From Lentimicrobium saccharophilum (GTDB lineage Bacteria > Bacteroidota > Bacteroidia > Bacteroidales > Lentimicrobiaceae), in contig NZ_DF968182.1 in the NCBI RefSeq assembly GCF_001192835.1, forward strand, positions 380,349-444,348: DNA of 64,000 nucleotides. Direction: 5' to 3'. Position 1 is the stretch's first letter; each line of letters begins with the position of its first letter. Both the position numbers and the translations under genes were made by a program. Below are positions 26,047 through 35,463 of the stretch, piece after piece. The notes beneath the pieces are model-generated. The model was not told the DNA's origin. It did no database searches and saw only the letters and a list, made by a program, of their open reading frames with translations.

Positions 26047-27435
26047 ATGAAAAAATTTATTACCCTTTTGCTTTGTATGGTAAGTTTTGGCGCTTTTTCG
26101 CAGAACTTTATTAAGTCGTTTTCTTTTTTCGGAAACGCGGAAGCGGCCCGTGTTGATTTGGAAGAAACCGGCTACAGGATGATCGGCTCAGGAAGGGATA
26201 TTATTGGCGATTTTGTTTTTGTGCTACACCTGGATTTTTTTGGTGATACCATTAAAACCAGAAAAATGTATTTTGATTTTCAATTTTTTCATGGACTCTA
26301 CCCTTGTCTGGAAATTACTGACCATGTTGACAATCATTATATTGTTGTTTCGCGAAGCAGTGATTCAGCCCTTATTGTAAAATATTCTCCCGAATGGCAG
26401 GAGCTCAGGCGAAAAAGCATCCCAACCTTCGGCACTTTCCAGACTTACGCCATCACGCATACTGCCGATAACCATCTGGTGCTTGTTTGCGGGAATGATT
26501 TATTGAAACTTGATACGGATTTTAACATTATCTGGCATAAACAGTATGGCGGAGAAACCAATGGGACGGAATCTGAATCAAAGCCATATTCAGTCATAGA
26601 ATCTGACGGCGGCGACTTATTCGTTTATTCGTTAGACTACTTACTTGTTTTCCATTTTGACTATCCGCCTACTTTTCCTTACCTGCGTATTTTCAATACG
26701 GATGGTATTCTGCGCGATAGTATTGCAACCTCGCCCAGATACGAATGTTTGCCATACGAAGACAGGTATATTTGTGTAGGATCTTACCTGAATTTTTCAA
26801 ATGTTCCGGTAACAGGCAATTATCTGATGCACCATGATCTCAATGGCGCGCAGGTTTTAGTGAAAAAACTGGCTTATGTTGACAGTAGTTGTATCGTACA
26901 AAGACCAGTACAAAATCATGAAGGCAATCTGATTTTTTTTGGAGCTAATTGCGCTGATTTTAATAGAAATATTTATATGCACGCTGCTTCCATAGAAGGA
27001 GACAGCCTGTGGACAAGACAATTTCCTTTTCCTGATTATGATAAGAGCTGGGTTACTGATATCAAGGTTGCCCCTGATGGGGGTTATCTTTTTTCAACAT
27101 ATCATGAAGCCAATGACAACCGGGTATTTCCCGGATTAATCAAAACCGATGCCATGGGCAACATCAGTAGTCTGGGATTTGAAGAAAGTGTAATCAATGA
27201 GAAGGTCAGGGTTTATCCGAATCCTGCCGCCGGATTTGTAGTTTTCGAACTTGACCAGCCATCGCCCGGGGGTACAATAACCATAACCGACATTACCGGA
27301 AGAACGGTTGCAGAGATACCTGCCAACAGCGTGAAAGTCGTTTGGGAGCCGGCAGGGGCAAAGCCTGGCGTATATTTCTACAGATTGCGGGAACCCTCAG
27401 GAACCACCGGCGGTAAACTGCTGATCGCGCCCTGA
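26047..27435 (+). CDS. Secreted hypothetical protein with T9SS type A sorting domain
   Basis: A 462-residue protein with a signal peptide (residues 1-18, ending GAFSQN). It is rich in beta strands with recurring aspartate-glycine turns (DNHLVLVCGNDLLKLDTDFN, DGGDLFVYSLDYLL) that resemble the blades of the upstream gene but are more diverged. The C-terminus (VRVYPNPAAGFVVFE to GKLLIAP) is a T9SS type A sorting domain sharing VVFEL, DITGR and GKLLI with the upstream gene, so the two are likely duplicates. No catalytic motif was seen. Confidence 0.75.
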   Translation: MKKFITLLLCMVSFGAFSQNFIKSFSFFGNAEAARVDLEETGYRMIGSGRDIIGDFVFVLHLDFFGDTIKTRKMYFDFQFFHGLYPCLEITDHVDNHYIVVSRSSDSALIVKYSPEWQELRRKSIPTFGTFQTYAITHTADNHLVLVCGNDLLKLDTDFNIIWHKQYGGETNGTESESKPYSVIESDGGDLFVYSLDYLLVFHFDYPPTFPYLRIFNTDGILRDSIATSPRYECLPYEDRYICVGSYLNFSNVPVTGNYLMHHDLNGAQVLVKKLAYVDSSCIVQRPVQNHEGNLIFFGANCADFNRNIYMHAASIEGDSLWTRQFPFPDYDKSWVTDIKVAPDGGYLFSTYHEANDNRVFPGLIKTDAMGNISSLGFEESVINEKVRVYPNPAAGFVVFELDQPSPGGTITITDITGRTVAEIPANSVKVVWEPAGAKPGVYFYRLREPSGTTGGKLLIAP

Positions 27436-27596
27436 GTAAATCAGGTTATGGCAAGATCTGATGCAGTAAAGCTTAAGAGGGTTATTTTAACAGTTAAATT
27501 ACGCACTCTCAAAAAATACACCTTGAATTTTACAGTGTGGTCCTTTTCCACGTGAGAACCATTTTACTGCAAATGAAATTGAACCTAAGGTGATCT

Positions 27597-28889
27597 TTAT
27601 TGCCTGGGCTTCAGGTAGCGGTTATACAACAGCAGCCCGATAATGGTGGCGACGCCTATCATACTGAAGATAAACCACAGCAGCCCGGGGCGTCCCATAC
27701 CGTCGACAAATTTCACATAAAGCGTGGCGCCGAGTATGCCGCCAATGCCGCTGCCGATGACTCCGTAAAGGAAAGAGTAGCCCAGGTAAAGCGCCTTTTT
27801 GTCGGGCGGGGCAATCAGTCCGATGTAGGAGATAAATTTCGGGTGGGCGGTCATCTCACCAATGGAAAATATAATCAGTCCGGCAACAAATACCCAGGCA
27901 TAGGTACTGATGGCCAGTATGCCCATTCCCAGCGTCCCCAGCGCGATTCCCGTGATCATGGTGGGCAGGGCGGGGGTTTTCTTTACAATGGAAGAGACCA
28001 GTAGCTGCAACGCGATAATGGCCCCCGCATTGACCACCGTTACATGCTCGGCTTCAAACTTCCAGGAGGGGTTGCTGACAAACAGCCCCAGAAAACTGTT
28101 GATGGCATTGTTTACCGGTGTCATGTCCATGTAATCGGTCAGGTACCAGAGTATGGTATCGAACATCTGGAAATAGAGAATCCAGAAACCGCTGTATATC
28201 ACGATCATCAGCACAAAGCGATAATCCTTCAGCACCAGCAGAATGCCTTTCAGTACTTCCGCGAGGGGCTTGGTATTGGCCGGGCGGGGCGGCTCTTTGT
28301 AAACGAACAGGTTGAGCAGCAGCATGGAGCCCGTACCCACGGCAGCCATAATGAAAATATAATTCCATCCTATCCCTTTCAGGAAAGGTACCAGAATAAG
28401 CGGGAAAATAAATGCCCCCAGGTTGATAGACCAGTAAAAGATGCCGAATCCCAGGCCTGAATTGCTTTCGTCGGTTACTCGGGCGATGGTCCCCGAAATC
28501 ACCGGTTTGAAGAAACCGGCCCCGATGGCCATCAGGATCAGGCTCATAAATACAAGAACGTAGGAGGAGGAGAGGCTGGTAAAAAAGTAACCGGCGCTCA
28601 TCACCGTAAAGGCCATCATCAGCGTGCGGCGGTAGCCGAAGCGGTCGGCCAGTGCCCCCGAAAGTATGGGCAGCAGGTACAGCAGCGGCGTAATGGTGCT
28701 TTTGATTACCCCCACGCCTTCCTTGCTGAAACCCAGTCCGCCATCGCCCACCGAAGTGACGAGGTAGACCGAAAGTACCGACATCACACCGTAGTAGGAA
28801 CCTCTTTCGAAAAACTCCATCACGATGGCTGTCCAGAAATTGCGCGGGAAGGACTTGAAACCCGATTTGTTCGCAGGGGTGCTGTTCAT
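27597..28889 (-). CDS. MFS transporter, proton-dependent oligopeptide (POT)-like
   Basis: A 430-residue, roughly 12-TM permease. The first helix carries EFFERGSYYG (residues 25-34), close to the ExxERFxYYG motif that couples proton and peptide movement in POT/PTR transporters. RFGYRRTLM (65-73) is the MFS loop 2-3 signature. It is shorter than classic POTs, so substrate (di/tripeptides or other) is inferred. A near-perfect TTG-N19-TAnnTTTG promoter lies at 28912-28941. Neighbours are aspartate kinase (same strand, 115 bp upstream) and the convergent T9SS cargo gene. The abundance of secreted peptidases in this genome fits peptide uptake. Confidence 0.8.
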   Translation of the reverse strand: MNSTPANKSGFKSFPRNFWTAIVMEFFERGSYYGVMSVLSVYLVTSVGDGGLGFSKEGVGVIKSTITPLLYLLPILSGALADRFGYRRTLMMAFTVMSAGYFFTSLSSSYVLVFMSLILMAIGAGFFKPVISGTIARVTDESNSGLGFGIFYWSINLGAFIFPLILVPFLKGIGWNYIFIMAAVGTGSMLLLNLFVYKEPPRPANTKPLAEVLKGILLVLKDYRFVLMIVIYSGFWILYFQMFDTILWYLTDYMDMTPVNNAINSFLGLFVSNPSWKFEAEHVTVVNAGAIIALQLLVSSIVKKTPALPTMITGIALGTLGMGILAISTYAWVFVAGLIIFSIGEMTAHPKFISYIGLIAPPDKKALYLGYSFLYGVIGSGIGGILGATLYVKFVDGMGRPGLLWFIFSMIGVATIIGLLLYNRYLKPRQ

Positions 28890-28911
28890 GCCTGAAAATT
28901 TGAGTGATGCG

Positions 28912-28941
28912 CAAAAATAGGAATTTGCCGTTAATCTTCAA
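28912..28941 (-). promoter_or_regulatory. Predicted promoter of the MFS transporter
   Basis: TATTTTTG (28912-28919 minus) and TTG (28939-28941 minus) are exactly 19 bp apart, a full match to the Bacteroidota consensus. The start codon is 22 bp downstream. Confidence 0.6.
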
Positions 28942-29004
28942 CGGTGTGCAGGATGCTGCCGGAATCGGGACTTCCCTTTTGTTATTATGAAACCTGAGGC
29001 TCTT

Positions 29005-30276
29005 TTATTTTGATTTTTGGGATTCAACCACCAGTTGCACCGTTAGCCGGCTTTTCTGCTCCAGCAGCACCGGACGTTTGTTCACGATTTTATCGGTGAT
29101 TTTTTTGTTGTAGTAACGTATGGTGATCAGTTCAAGTCCGCGGTTGTACTTCACCCGAAAATCGCCGCTGAGGGCCTTGAAGAGTCGGTTCAGCTTGTCG
29201 GGATGGTCGTCGATACAGATGGAAAAACTGATGGCCGAATTCTGCATCAGGTTGATGCGGATACCCATGTGTGAAAGCAGTCCGAAAATGGTGTGCAGTC
29301 CGTCTTCGGCGATAAACGAAAAGTCGTTGGGCGAGACGGAGACCAGTACCTGTTCTTTTTTCACGATATAGCAGGGCGTATTCAGCGGCTGATCTTCGAA
29401 ACTGTGGATCAGGGTTCCTTTTTCCTCCGGTTTTTCAAAGGACTTCACGTATAGCGGAATATTCTTGTTCTGCAGCGGCTGTATGGTTTTCGGATGTATG
29501 ACCGAAGCCCCGAAATACGCCAGCTCGATGGCGTCGCGGTAGGAGATGCGGTCGAGCAGCACGGTGTCGTCGAAGTGGCGGGGGTCGGCATTCAGTACAC
29601 CGGGAACATCCTTCCAGATAATCATTTCTCCGGCATCGAGGGCGTAGGCAAAGATGGCCGCGCTGAAGTCGGAACCTTCCCTGCCGAGGGTTACCGGGTG
29701 GCCGTTGGTACTGCTGCCTATAAATCCCTGGGTGACGGTAACCGGGGCAAACTGCTCAGGGTTGGATTCATCGAAGGCTGCACGGATTTTCCCGGAAGTT
29801 TCTTCCCAGCTCACCCGGGCATTGCGGTAGGCCTCGTTGGTAATCAGCACCTTGCGGGCGTCGAGTTCCTGGTTGGTCAATCCGTTGAGGTTGAGATAGT
29901 CGCTTACGATGGCGGTCGACATCAGCTCTCCGTTTGAAACCACCAGGTCGTAGGCGGCATCGTAAAGGGCCGGAGGAGCCGACTGCAGCAGTTGCCTGAT
30001 TTCACGGATAATCAGCTTAAGCTGCTTGGAACCTGCACCATTGAGCTCTTTTGAGATATCCATATGAAATGTTTCAATTTCATTAAGCAGGGTAATGGCT
30101 GCCATATCCTGTTTTATCCAGGCATCCGCCACCGCTTCAAGGGCGTTGGTCGTTTTACCCATTGCTGACAGGACAACGCACAGCCTTTCTCCGTTGTAAT
30201 GAGAAAGAATCTCCCTGACATTTTTGACTGAAGCAGCATCTTTTACGGATGCACCGCCAAATTTGAATACTTTCAT
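29005..30276 (-). CDS. Aspartate kinase, monofunctional
   Basis: A 423-residue aspartate kinase, the first step of the lysine/threonine/methionine pathway. KFGGASV (residues 4-10) is the nucleotide-binding signature. VTQGFIGSSTNGHPVTLGREGSDFSAA holds the Asp/Ser residues of the active site. After about residue 300 (VKKEQVLVSVSPND) come two ACT domains, the usual site of allosteric control. It is not fused to homoserine dehydrogenase. A -7 box TACTTTTG lies at 30296-30303, giving a short 5' leader. Confidence 0.92.
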   Translation of the reverse strand: MKVFKFGGASVKDAASVKNVREILSHYNGERLCVVLSAMGKTTNALEAVADAWIKQDMAAITLLNEIETFHMDISKELNGAGSKQLKLIIREIRQLLQSAPPALYDAAYDLVVSNGELMSTAIVSDYLNLNGLTNQELDARKVLITNEAYRNARVSWEETSGKIRAAFDESNPEQFAPVTVTQGFIGSSTNGHPVTLGREGSDFSAAIFAYALDAGEMIIWKDVPGVLNADPRHFDDTVLLDRISYRDAIELAYFGASVIHPKTIQPLQNKNIPLYVKSFEKPEEKGTLIHSFEDQPLNTPCYIVKKEQVLVSVSPNDFSFIAEDGLHTIFGLLSHMGIRINLMQNSAISFSICIDDHPDKLNRLFKALSGDFRVKYNRGLELITIRYYNKKITDKIVNKRPVLLEQKSRLTVQLVVESQKSK

Positions 30277-30295
30277 ATACCAAGGTTTGATGACG

Positions 30296-30303
30296 CAAAA
30301 GTA
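30296..30303 (-). promoter_or_regulatory. Predicted -7 box of aspartate kinase
   Basis: TACTTTTG matches TAnnTTTG exactly with a TTT 21 bp further upstream. It lies 20 bp before the start codon. Confidence 0.4.
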
Positions 30304-30476
30304 CTTAATTTGTGAGGATGAATGAAAAACATATGATGAACGAAGGTTTGCAGGCAGCGAAATTAGTCATGTTTAATCAGCGATTCTTCTTAACTTTCGC
30401 CCGGATATGAACCGGCCTGACGATTTACAGACGGATTCCCGGAATTTTTTGGTTTAAGTCACAAACACATCATAAA

Positions 30477-31472
30477 ATGAAGACCCTTATTCAGTTTATT
30501 TCCGAAAAGCAGGCTGATTTCCCCTTCGCTACCGGTGAATTTACCCGTTTACTCAACGACATCGGCATAGCCGCCAAGCTGGTGAACCGGGAAGTCAACA
30601 AGGCCGGACTGGCCGATATCAACGGATATTTCGGGCAGCAGAATGTACAGGGCGAGGATCAGAAGAAACTGGATGTGTTTGCCAATGATTGCTTTCTTAC
30701 GGCCATGAGGCACGGAGGAATGGTTTGTGCCGTAGCCTCCGAGGAGAATGATGAGTTGTATACTTACGACAATGCCTTTTCGCAGAAAGGGAAGTACGTT
30801 GTGGCCATGGATCCGCTTGATGGTTCGTCCAACATCGAGGTAAATGTGCCCATAGGTACCATCTTTTCCATTTACCGGCGCAAAAGCGAATCGGGGCCCG
30901 GAACCGTTGAGGATCTTCTGCAACCCGGCAACCGGCAGATTGCGGCCGGATATATTATTTACGGCTCATCCACCATGTTGGTTTATACCACCGGGCATGG
31001 CGTGAATGGCTTTACGCTGGACCCGTCGGTAGGCCTTTTCCTGCTTTCGCATCCCGAAATGACCATCCCTGAAGGAGGGAATATATATTCCATCAACGAG
31101 GCAAATTACATTTATTTTCATGAGGGGGTCAAGCAATTCATCAAATTCTGCCAGCAGGATGACCCGGCTACACTCCGGCCTTATACCACACGTTACATCG
31201 GTTCACTGGTCTCCGATTTTCACCGGAACCTGATCCGGGGCGGCATATACATTTACCCCGGTACTTTGAAGAATCCCAACGGAAAACTGAGGCTGCTCTA
31301 TGAATGCAATCCCATAGCCTTCCTGGCTGAGCAGGCGGGAGGCAAAGCCTCAACCGGGTATGAACGTATCCTCGATATACAGCCCGAAAGTCTGCATCAG
31401 CGCGTGCCATTTTTTGTCGGAACGCGCCATATGGTAGAAAAAGCGGAAGAATTCATGCGGAAAAATGCCTGA
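30477..31472 (+). CDS. fbp: Fructose-1,6-bisphosphatase, class I
   Basis: A 331-residue enzyme that hydrolyses fructose 1,6-bisphosphate to fructose 6-phosphate in gluconeogenesis. [20 protein letters not shown] (starting residue 111) is the class I signature with metal ligands D112 and D115; E89/E90 (ASEEND) also bind metal. [10 protein letters not shown] and [23 protein letters not shown] are class I substrate-binding segments. Many Bacteroides use the class III form, so a class I gene is a mild lineage clue. A possible -7 (TAACTTTC) is at 30391-30398. It ends 16 bp from the convergent response-regulator gene. Confidence 0.94.
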   Translation: MKTLIQFISEKQADFPFATGEFTRLLNDIGIAAKLVNREVNKAGLADINGYFGQQNVQGEDQKKLDVFANDCFLTAMRHGGMVCAVASEENDELYTYDNAFSQKGKYVVAMDPLDGSSNIEVNVPIGTIFSIYRRKSESGPGTVEDLLQPGNRQIAAGYIIYGSSTMLVYTTGHGVNGFTLDPSVGLFLLSHPEMTIPEGGNIYSINEANYIYFHEGVKQFIKFCQQDDPATLRPYTTRYIGSLVSDFHRNLIRGGIYIYPGTLKNPNGKLRLLYECNPIAFLAEQAGGKASTGYERILDIQPESLHQRVPFFVGTRHMVEKAEEFMRKNA

Positions 31473-31488
31473 ACCCGGGCAGCCGTTG

Positions 31489-32181
31489 TTAGTCTTTAAC
31501 AACGAGCTTGAATCCGATTCCGTGAACATTGATCAGTTCAACGTTGTCGTCGCCCTTCAGGTATTTGCGTAATTTGGCAATATAAACATCCATGCTTCTG
31601 GCGTTGAAATAGCTGTCGTCCTGCCATATCTTGTTCAGCGCATAACTCCGGTCAAGCACTTCATTGATGTTTTCGCACAAAAGCCTGAGCAGTTCATTTT
31701 CCTTCGAGGTAAGCCGGTGTTCCTGCCCGTCGCGGGTAAGTATCTGCCTGTTGTAGTCAAGGGTAAAGGAGCCGATGCCGAAGATTTTGCCCCCCTGGGT
31801 GCTGTAACCGGCACGCCTGAGAATGGCTTCGATGCGCAGCAGCAGTTCTTCCATGCTGAAGGGCTTGGTGAGGTAATCGTCAGCCCCGGCCTGAAACCCT
31901 TTCAGTTTATCTTCTTCGAGGGATTTTGCCGTAAGGAAAAGGATCGGGATATTACGGTCAACCTGCCTGATTTCACGGGCAAGGGTAAAACCATCCTTTA
32001 CCGGCATCATCACATCTACAATACAGAAATCAAACTGCTCTTTCGAAAAAAGCTCAAAGGCCTCCTGTCCGTTTACTACCAGTCGGGTGGAATAACCTTT
32101 GGCATCCAGGTATGATTTGAGGATATTGCCCAGGTTACGGTCATCCTCAGCCAGCAAAATCCTTGTTTTTTCCTTTTCCAT
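31489..32181 (-). CDS. OmpR-family response regulator (RprY-like)
   Basis: A 230-residue regulator with a receiver domain (residues 7-120; phospho-acceptor D56 in CIVDVMMP, Lys in YLTKPFS) and a winged-helix DNA-binding domain (about 135-228; LTSKENELLRLLCENINEVLDRSYAL). Size and pairing match RprY of Bacteroides, whose partner RprX is encoded directly upstream. The gene follows the kinase by 42 bp on the same transcript. RprY regulons elsewhere relate to envelope and oxidative stress; targets here are unknown. Confidence 0.9.
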   Translation of the reverse strand: MEKEKTRILLAEDDRNLGNILKSYLDAKGYSTRLVVNGQEAFELFSKEQFDFCIVDVMMPVKDGFTLAREIRQVDRNIPILFLTAKSLEEDKLKGFQAGADDYLTKPFSMEELLLRIEAILRRAGYSTQGGKIFGIGSFTLDYNRQILTRDGQEHRLTSKENELLRLLCENINEVLDRSYALNKIWQDDSYFNARSMDVYIAKLRKYLKGDDNVELINVHGIGFKLVVKD

Positions 32182-32223
32182 AGCTTTACACTTTAATAAC
32201 AGATTTCAGGGGATCTTATCCCT

Positions 32224-33789
32224 TTATTTTTCGCCCGAAGGCAGCCATACCCGGAAGGTTGAGCCTTTTCCGGGTTCACTTTCAACACTCACTTCGCCTT
32301 CATGTTTTTCGACAATAAATTTAACATAACTCAGCCCGAGACCAAAACCTTTTACGTTATGCACATCGCCGGTTGGCACACGGTAGAGTTTATCGAATAT
32401 TTTTTTCTGATTTGCTTTACTGATGCCTGTGCCATTGTCGGTAATGCTGATCAGCAAACCGTTGTTCCTGTTTTCGGTTGCGATGGTAATCAGCGGTTTT
32501 TTAGGGGTATATTTATTGGCATTGTCAAGCAGGTTGTTGATCATATTGGTCACATGCACCCTGTCGGCCAGTATTACCGGGTTTTGTGCATTCAGCAAGG
32601 GGGTAATGCTTCCGTCGCGGATCTGCACCTGTATGGCGATCTTGCGGACAATGTCGGAGATCACTTCGTGGAGGTCCGTTCTTTCTTTGCGGAGATTGAG
32701 CTGTCCTTTTTCAAGGATGGCTGTCTGCAGGATTTTTTCAGCCAGCACGCCCAGCCGTTTGTTTTCCTGACTGATGATGTCGATGTAGGAGTGCAGCAGG
32801 TCTTCTGTTTTCGGGACATCGGGGTCGTTCAGCACCTCACAGGCCAGCGATACTGTTGAAATGGGGGTTTTGAACTCATGGGTCATGTTATTGATAAAAT
32901 CATTCTTCATTTCCGAGAGTTTCTTCTGCCGGAAAATGGCAATGATCACGACGGCAAAAGCGATCACGATCAGCAGCATCAATCCGCCGGAGATCATCAG
33001 CATACCGCTCATCTGCAGCACCAGGTAACGGGTTTGTTTGGGGAACTGGATCAGCAGATAGTCTCCGGTAGGGTATCCGTTTCCTGCAAACATCGGGAAG
33101 AATAACCCTTCATCCATCAAAGTCTTCCGGAATGATGCGTTTTTCTCAAGTACCATGATATTTCTGCCTTCGCTGAAAACCCCGAACTCGTATTCTGCAT
33201 TGATCCCTTTTGCTTTAAGCGCCATGTTGATAAGGGTGTCGAGCTGACCCTTGGTAACCCTGCTTTCGATGTTAGGGGTAAAAGGAGAGTTGAACATCTC
33301 ATCAAACACCTGGTTAAGCAGGAAAGCTTTCTTCCGGTTCAGTTGCCTGGCCCTTTCGCTCAGATCGGAACGGACAATGGGCATGGAATCGGATCCCGGG
33401 AAATTTATGCGCGCTGAGTCAGATTTCTTAACCAGTTTCCATTGATTATCCTCAAAAACTTCTCCCCATTCCTGTTGGCGCTGGTAGTTAAACGAGCCGC
33501 CGGCCTGTTCATCGTCAGGCATCCTGCCCGTTTCCTGAAAAATAAGATAATCGAGTGAATCAATTGCCCTGAGCAGGTTATTGTATTCTTTGTTTTTCTT
33601 CATCTGCCGGCTCATTTCAGCTTTCTCCAGCCGGCTCATCACATCTCCCATGGCTTCGGCCACGCTGCGCTGAAACCCGGCTTCGCGCAGCTTCACCGCA
33701 CTGCGTATCCAGTAGGTCTGTATACCCGTCAGTATGATAAGTGCTACCCCTACCAGTGCCGTAATCAGTATGATGTGACGTTTATTCAT
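32224..33789 (-). CDS. Membrane sensor histidine kinase (RprX-like)
   Basis: A 521-residue kinase with two membrane spans (about 6-26 and 257-286), a periplasmic sensor of about 230 residues with no recognised ligand domain, and cytoplasmic HisKA and HATPase domains. The phospho-His is H304 in NMTHEFKTPISTV; the N, G1 and G2 boxes are NNLLDNANKYT, DNGTGIS and GFGLGLSYV. Length is nearly that of B. fragilis RprX. The predicted -7 box TACCTTTG ends 4 bp before the start codon, so its mRNA may be leaderless. It leads the kinase-regulator operon. Confidence 0.9.
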   Translation of the reverse strand: MNKRHIILITALVGVALIILTGIQTYWIRSAVKLREAGFQRSVAEAMGDVMSRLEKAEMSRQMKKNKEYNNLLRAIDSLDYLIFQETGRMPDDEQAGGSFNYQRQQEWGEVFEDNQWKLVKKSDSARINFPGSDSMPIVRSDLSERARQLNRKKAFLLNQVFDEMFNSPFTPNIESRVTKGQLDTLINMALKAKGINAEYEFGVFSEGRNIMVLEKNASFRKTLMDEGLFFPMFAGNGYPTGDYLLIQFPKQTRYLVLQMSGMLMISGGLMLLIVIAFAVVIIAIFRQKKLSEMKNDFINNMTHEFKTPISTVSLACEVLNDPDVPKTEDLLHSYIDIISQENKRLGVLAEKILQTAILEKGQLNLRKERTDLHEVISDIVRKIAIQVQIRDGSITPLLNAQNPVILADRVHVTNMINNLLDNANKYTPKKPLITIATENRNNGLLISITDNGTGISKANQKKIFDKLYRVPTGDVHNVKGFGLGLSYVKFIVEKHEGEVSVESEPGKGSTFRVWLPSGEK

Positions 33790-33793
33790 ATGG

Positions 33794-33801
33794 CAAAGGT
33801 A
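33794..33801 (-). promoter_or_regulatory. Predicted -7 box of the histidine kinase operon (near-leaderless)
   Basis: TACCTTTG (minus strand) matches TAnnTTTG and sits 4 bp before the ATG at 33789. No strong TTG is seen at -33. Confidence 0.4.
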
Positions 33802-33901
33802 AGCGGGCTGAGGGCATAAACCTCAGTGCATTAACAACTTTTAACGTTTGTTGCATTTCGTTAACATTCCGCCCGGAGCTGATATTGTAATTTTGCTTTG
33901 T

Positions 33902-34025
33902 GAAAAATACAACAGTAGTGTTCTGACCCTATTGTGTTTTGTTTTGGTGTGTTTTGTGTGTGTAAATGCTACCAAGTGTGTTGTGTTAAAAAGTGCAGTC
34001 TCCCCACAGGTCTGCACTTTTTTAA
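33902..34025 (+). ncRNA. Candidate small RNA upstream of pgi
   Basis: A TAATTTTG -7 box at 33888-33895 is followed by about 90 nt of G/T-rich sequence (repeated GTGTTTTG-type words, 33930-33960) and a strong hairpin terminator. The predicted transcript is about 124 nt. A 60-codon frame here (33848-34030) is low-complexity and not credible. The GU-rich unpaired stretch could base-pair with A/C-rich targets. pgi has its own -7 box beyond the terminator, so this need not be the pgi leader. Confidence 0.35.
33988..34025 (+). terminator. Intrinsic terminator before pgi
   Basis: AAAAAGTGCAG (33988-33998) pairs with CTGCACTTTTT (34012-34022) around a 13-nt loop, and the T-run extends the stem's 3' side. 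It closes the candidate small RNA. Confidence 0.65.
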
Positions 34026-34037
34026 TTTAGTCTGACG

Positions 34038-34045
34038 TATCTTTG
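34038..34045 (+). promoter_or_regulatory. Predicted -7 box of pgi
   Basis: TATCTTTG matches TAnnTTTG exactly, 29 bp before the pgi ATG and just downstream of the terminator at 33988-34025. Confidence 0.4.
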
Positions 34046-34074
34046 CCAAAACTTTTTCCAAACCTTTTTGAAAT

Positions 34075-35427
34075 ATGGTTGATCTGAAGATAAATACCGA
34101 TAAACTCGAAGGCTTTGTCAGCAAAGCGGCAATCTATTCTTATCAACAACAGCTGGTGTTGCATCAGGAAACACTGTTAAACAAAACCGGGAAAGGCAAT
34201 GATTTTCTCGGATGGATTACCCTTCCTGACGAAACAAATGAAGCAATGCTTGGCTCCATTATGCAGGATGCCCGTGAAATAGCTGCGATGGCCGACATTT
34301 ATGTAGTGGTTGGCATCGGCGGATCCTACCTCGGTGCCCGCGCGGTGATCGAAGCGCTTCACCACAACTTTGCCGGACTGCTGACAAAGCAGGAACGGAA
34401 AGCGCCTCTGATCGTCTATGCCGGCAACAATATTTCGGAAGACTACCTGGCTGATCTGATGGATGTGCTTGACAGGTATGACTATGCCATGACCGTGATC
34501 TCAAAATCGGGTACCACCACCGAACCTGCCATTGCATTCAGGGTTTTGCGCAGGCATCTGGAGCAGAAGTATGGTAAAGATGAGGCATGCCGGAGGATAA
34601 TTGCAATTACTGATAAATCAAGGGGCGCTTTAAAAAACCTGGCCGACGCCGAAGGGTATAAAACGTATGTTGTCCCGGATGATGTCGGAGGAAGGTATTC
34701 GGTGCTTACACCTGTGGGCCTGCTTCCCATTGCCGTAGCCGGTTTCGATATCCGCCGCTTTGTGGAAGGCGCCCGTGCAATGAAGCAACTGGTAACCACC
34801 GCCAAAACCATGGACGAAAATCCGGCTTTTCTCTATGCAGCGGCGCGCAACGCGATGTATGCCTCCGGAAAGCCGGTGGAAATTATGGTAAACTATCAGC
34901 CGTCGCTGATTTATATTACGGAATGGTGGAAACAGCTTTACGGCGAAAGCGAAGGCAAGCAAAACCGGGGCATTTTCCCGGCGGGCGTTAGTTTTACCAC
35001 CGATCTTCACTCCATGGGTCAGTATGTTCAGGAAGGTCTCCGGATTATTTTCGAAACGGTACTCAGCATCGAAAAGCCCAAACGCGATTTAACAGTTCCG
35101 GCTGAAACCGACGACGCCGACGGGCTAAACTTTGTGGCCGGAAAGCGTCTGCATGAGGTCAACCGCCAGGCGGAACTCGGCACCCTGCTGGCTCACGTCG
35201 ACGGTCAGGTTCCCAATATCGTCATCAGCCTGCCGCAGATCAATGAGCATACCCTGGGTCAATTGTTGTATTTCTATGAATTCGCCTGCGCCCTTTCGGG
35301 ATATCTGCTGGATGTAAATCCTTTTGATCAGCCCGGCGTTGAAGCCTACAAGAAAAATATGTTCGCCCTGCTGGGTAAACCCGGATTCGAAAAGCAGACC
35401 GAAGAACTCCGAAAGCGTCTGCAATGA
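34075..35427 (+). CDS. pgi: Glucose-6-phosphate isomerase
   Basis: A 450-residue enzyme that interconverts glucose 6-phosphate and fructose 6-phosphate. VGIGGSYLGARAVIEA (about residue 80-95) and SKSGTTTEPAIAFRVLR (about 143-159) are the two sugar-phosphate-binding motifs of the SIS fold; DVGGRYSVLTPVGLLP and SMGQYVQEG follow. The short bacterial type (about 450 residues) is typical of Bacteroidota and Firmicutes. A hairpin terminator lies just after the gene. Confidence 0.96.
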   Translation: MVDLKINTDKLEGFVSKAAIYSYQQQLVLHQETLLNKTGKGNDFLGWITLPDETNEAMLGSIMQDAREIAAMADIYVVVGIGGSYLGARAVIEALHHNFAGLLTKQERKAPLIVYAGNNISEDYLADLMDVLDRYDYAMTVISKSGTTTEPAIAFRVLRRHLEQKYGKDEACRRIIAITDKSRGALKNLADAEGYKTYVVPDDVGGRYSVLTPVGLLPIAVAGFDIRRFVEGARAMKQLVTTAKTMDENPAFLYAAARNAMYASGKPVEIMVNYQPSLIYITEWWKQLYGESEGKQNRGIFPAGVSFTTDLHSMGQYVQEGLRIIFETVLSIEKPKRDLTVPAETDDADGLNFVAGKRLHEVNRQAELGTLLAHVDGQVPNIVISLPQINEHTLGQLLYFYEFACALSGYLLDVNPFDQPGVEAYKKNMFALLGKPGFEKQTEELRKRLQ

Positions 35428-35463
35428 CCGGACTCCCGGTTGATCAGCCTGCTTGAATTTTAA

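Noticed and set aside
30391-30398. fbp promoter TAACTTTC
   Set aside because: One mismatch to TAnnTTTG and no TTG at -33; noted only as possible.
33848-34030. 60-codon hydrophobic frame upstream of pgi
   Set aside because: Low-complexity Cys/Val/Leu run made by a GT-rich repeat; promoter and terminator fit an RNA better.
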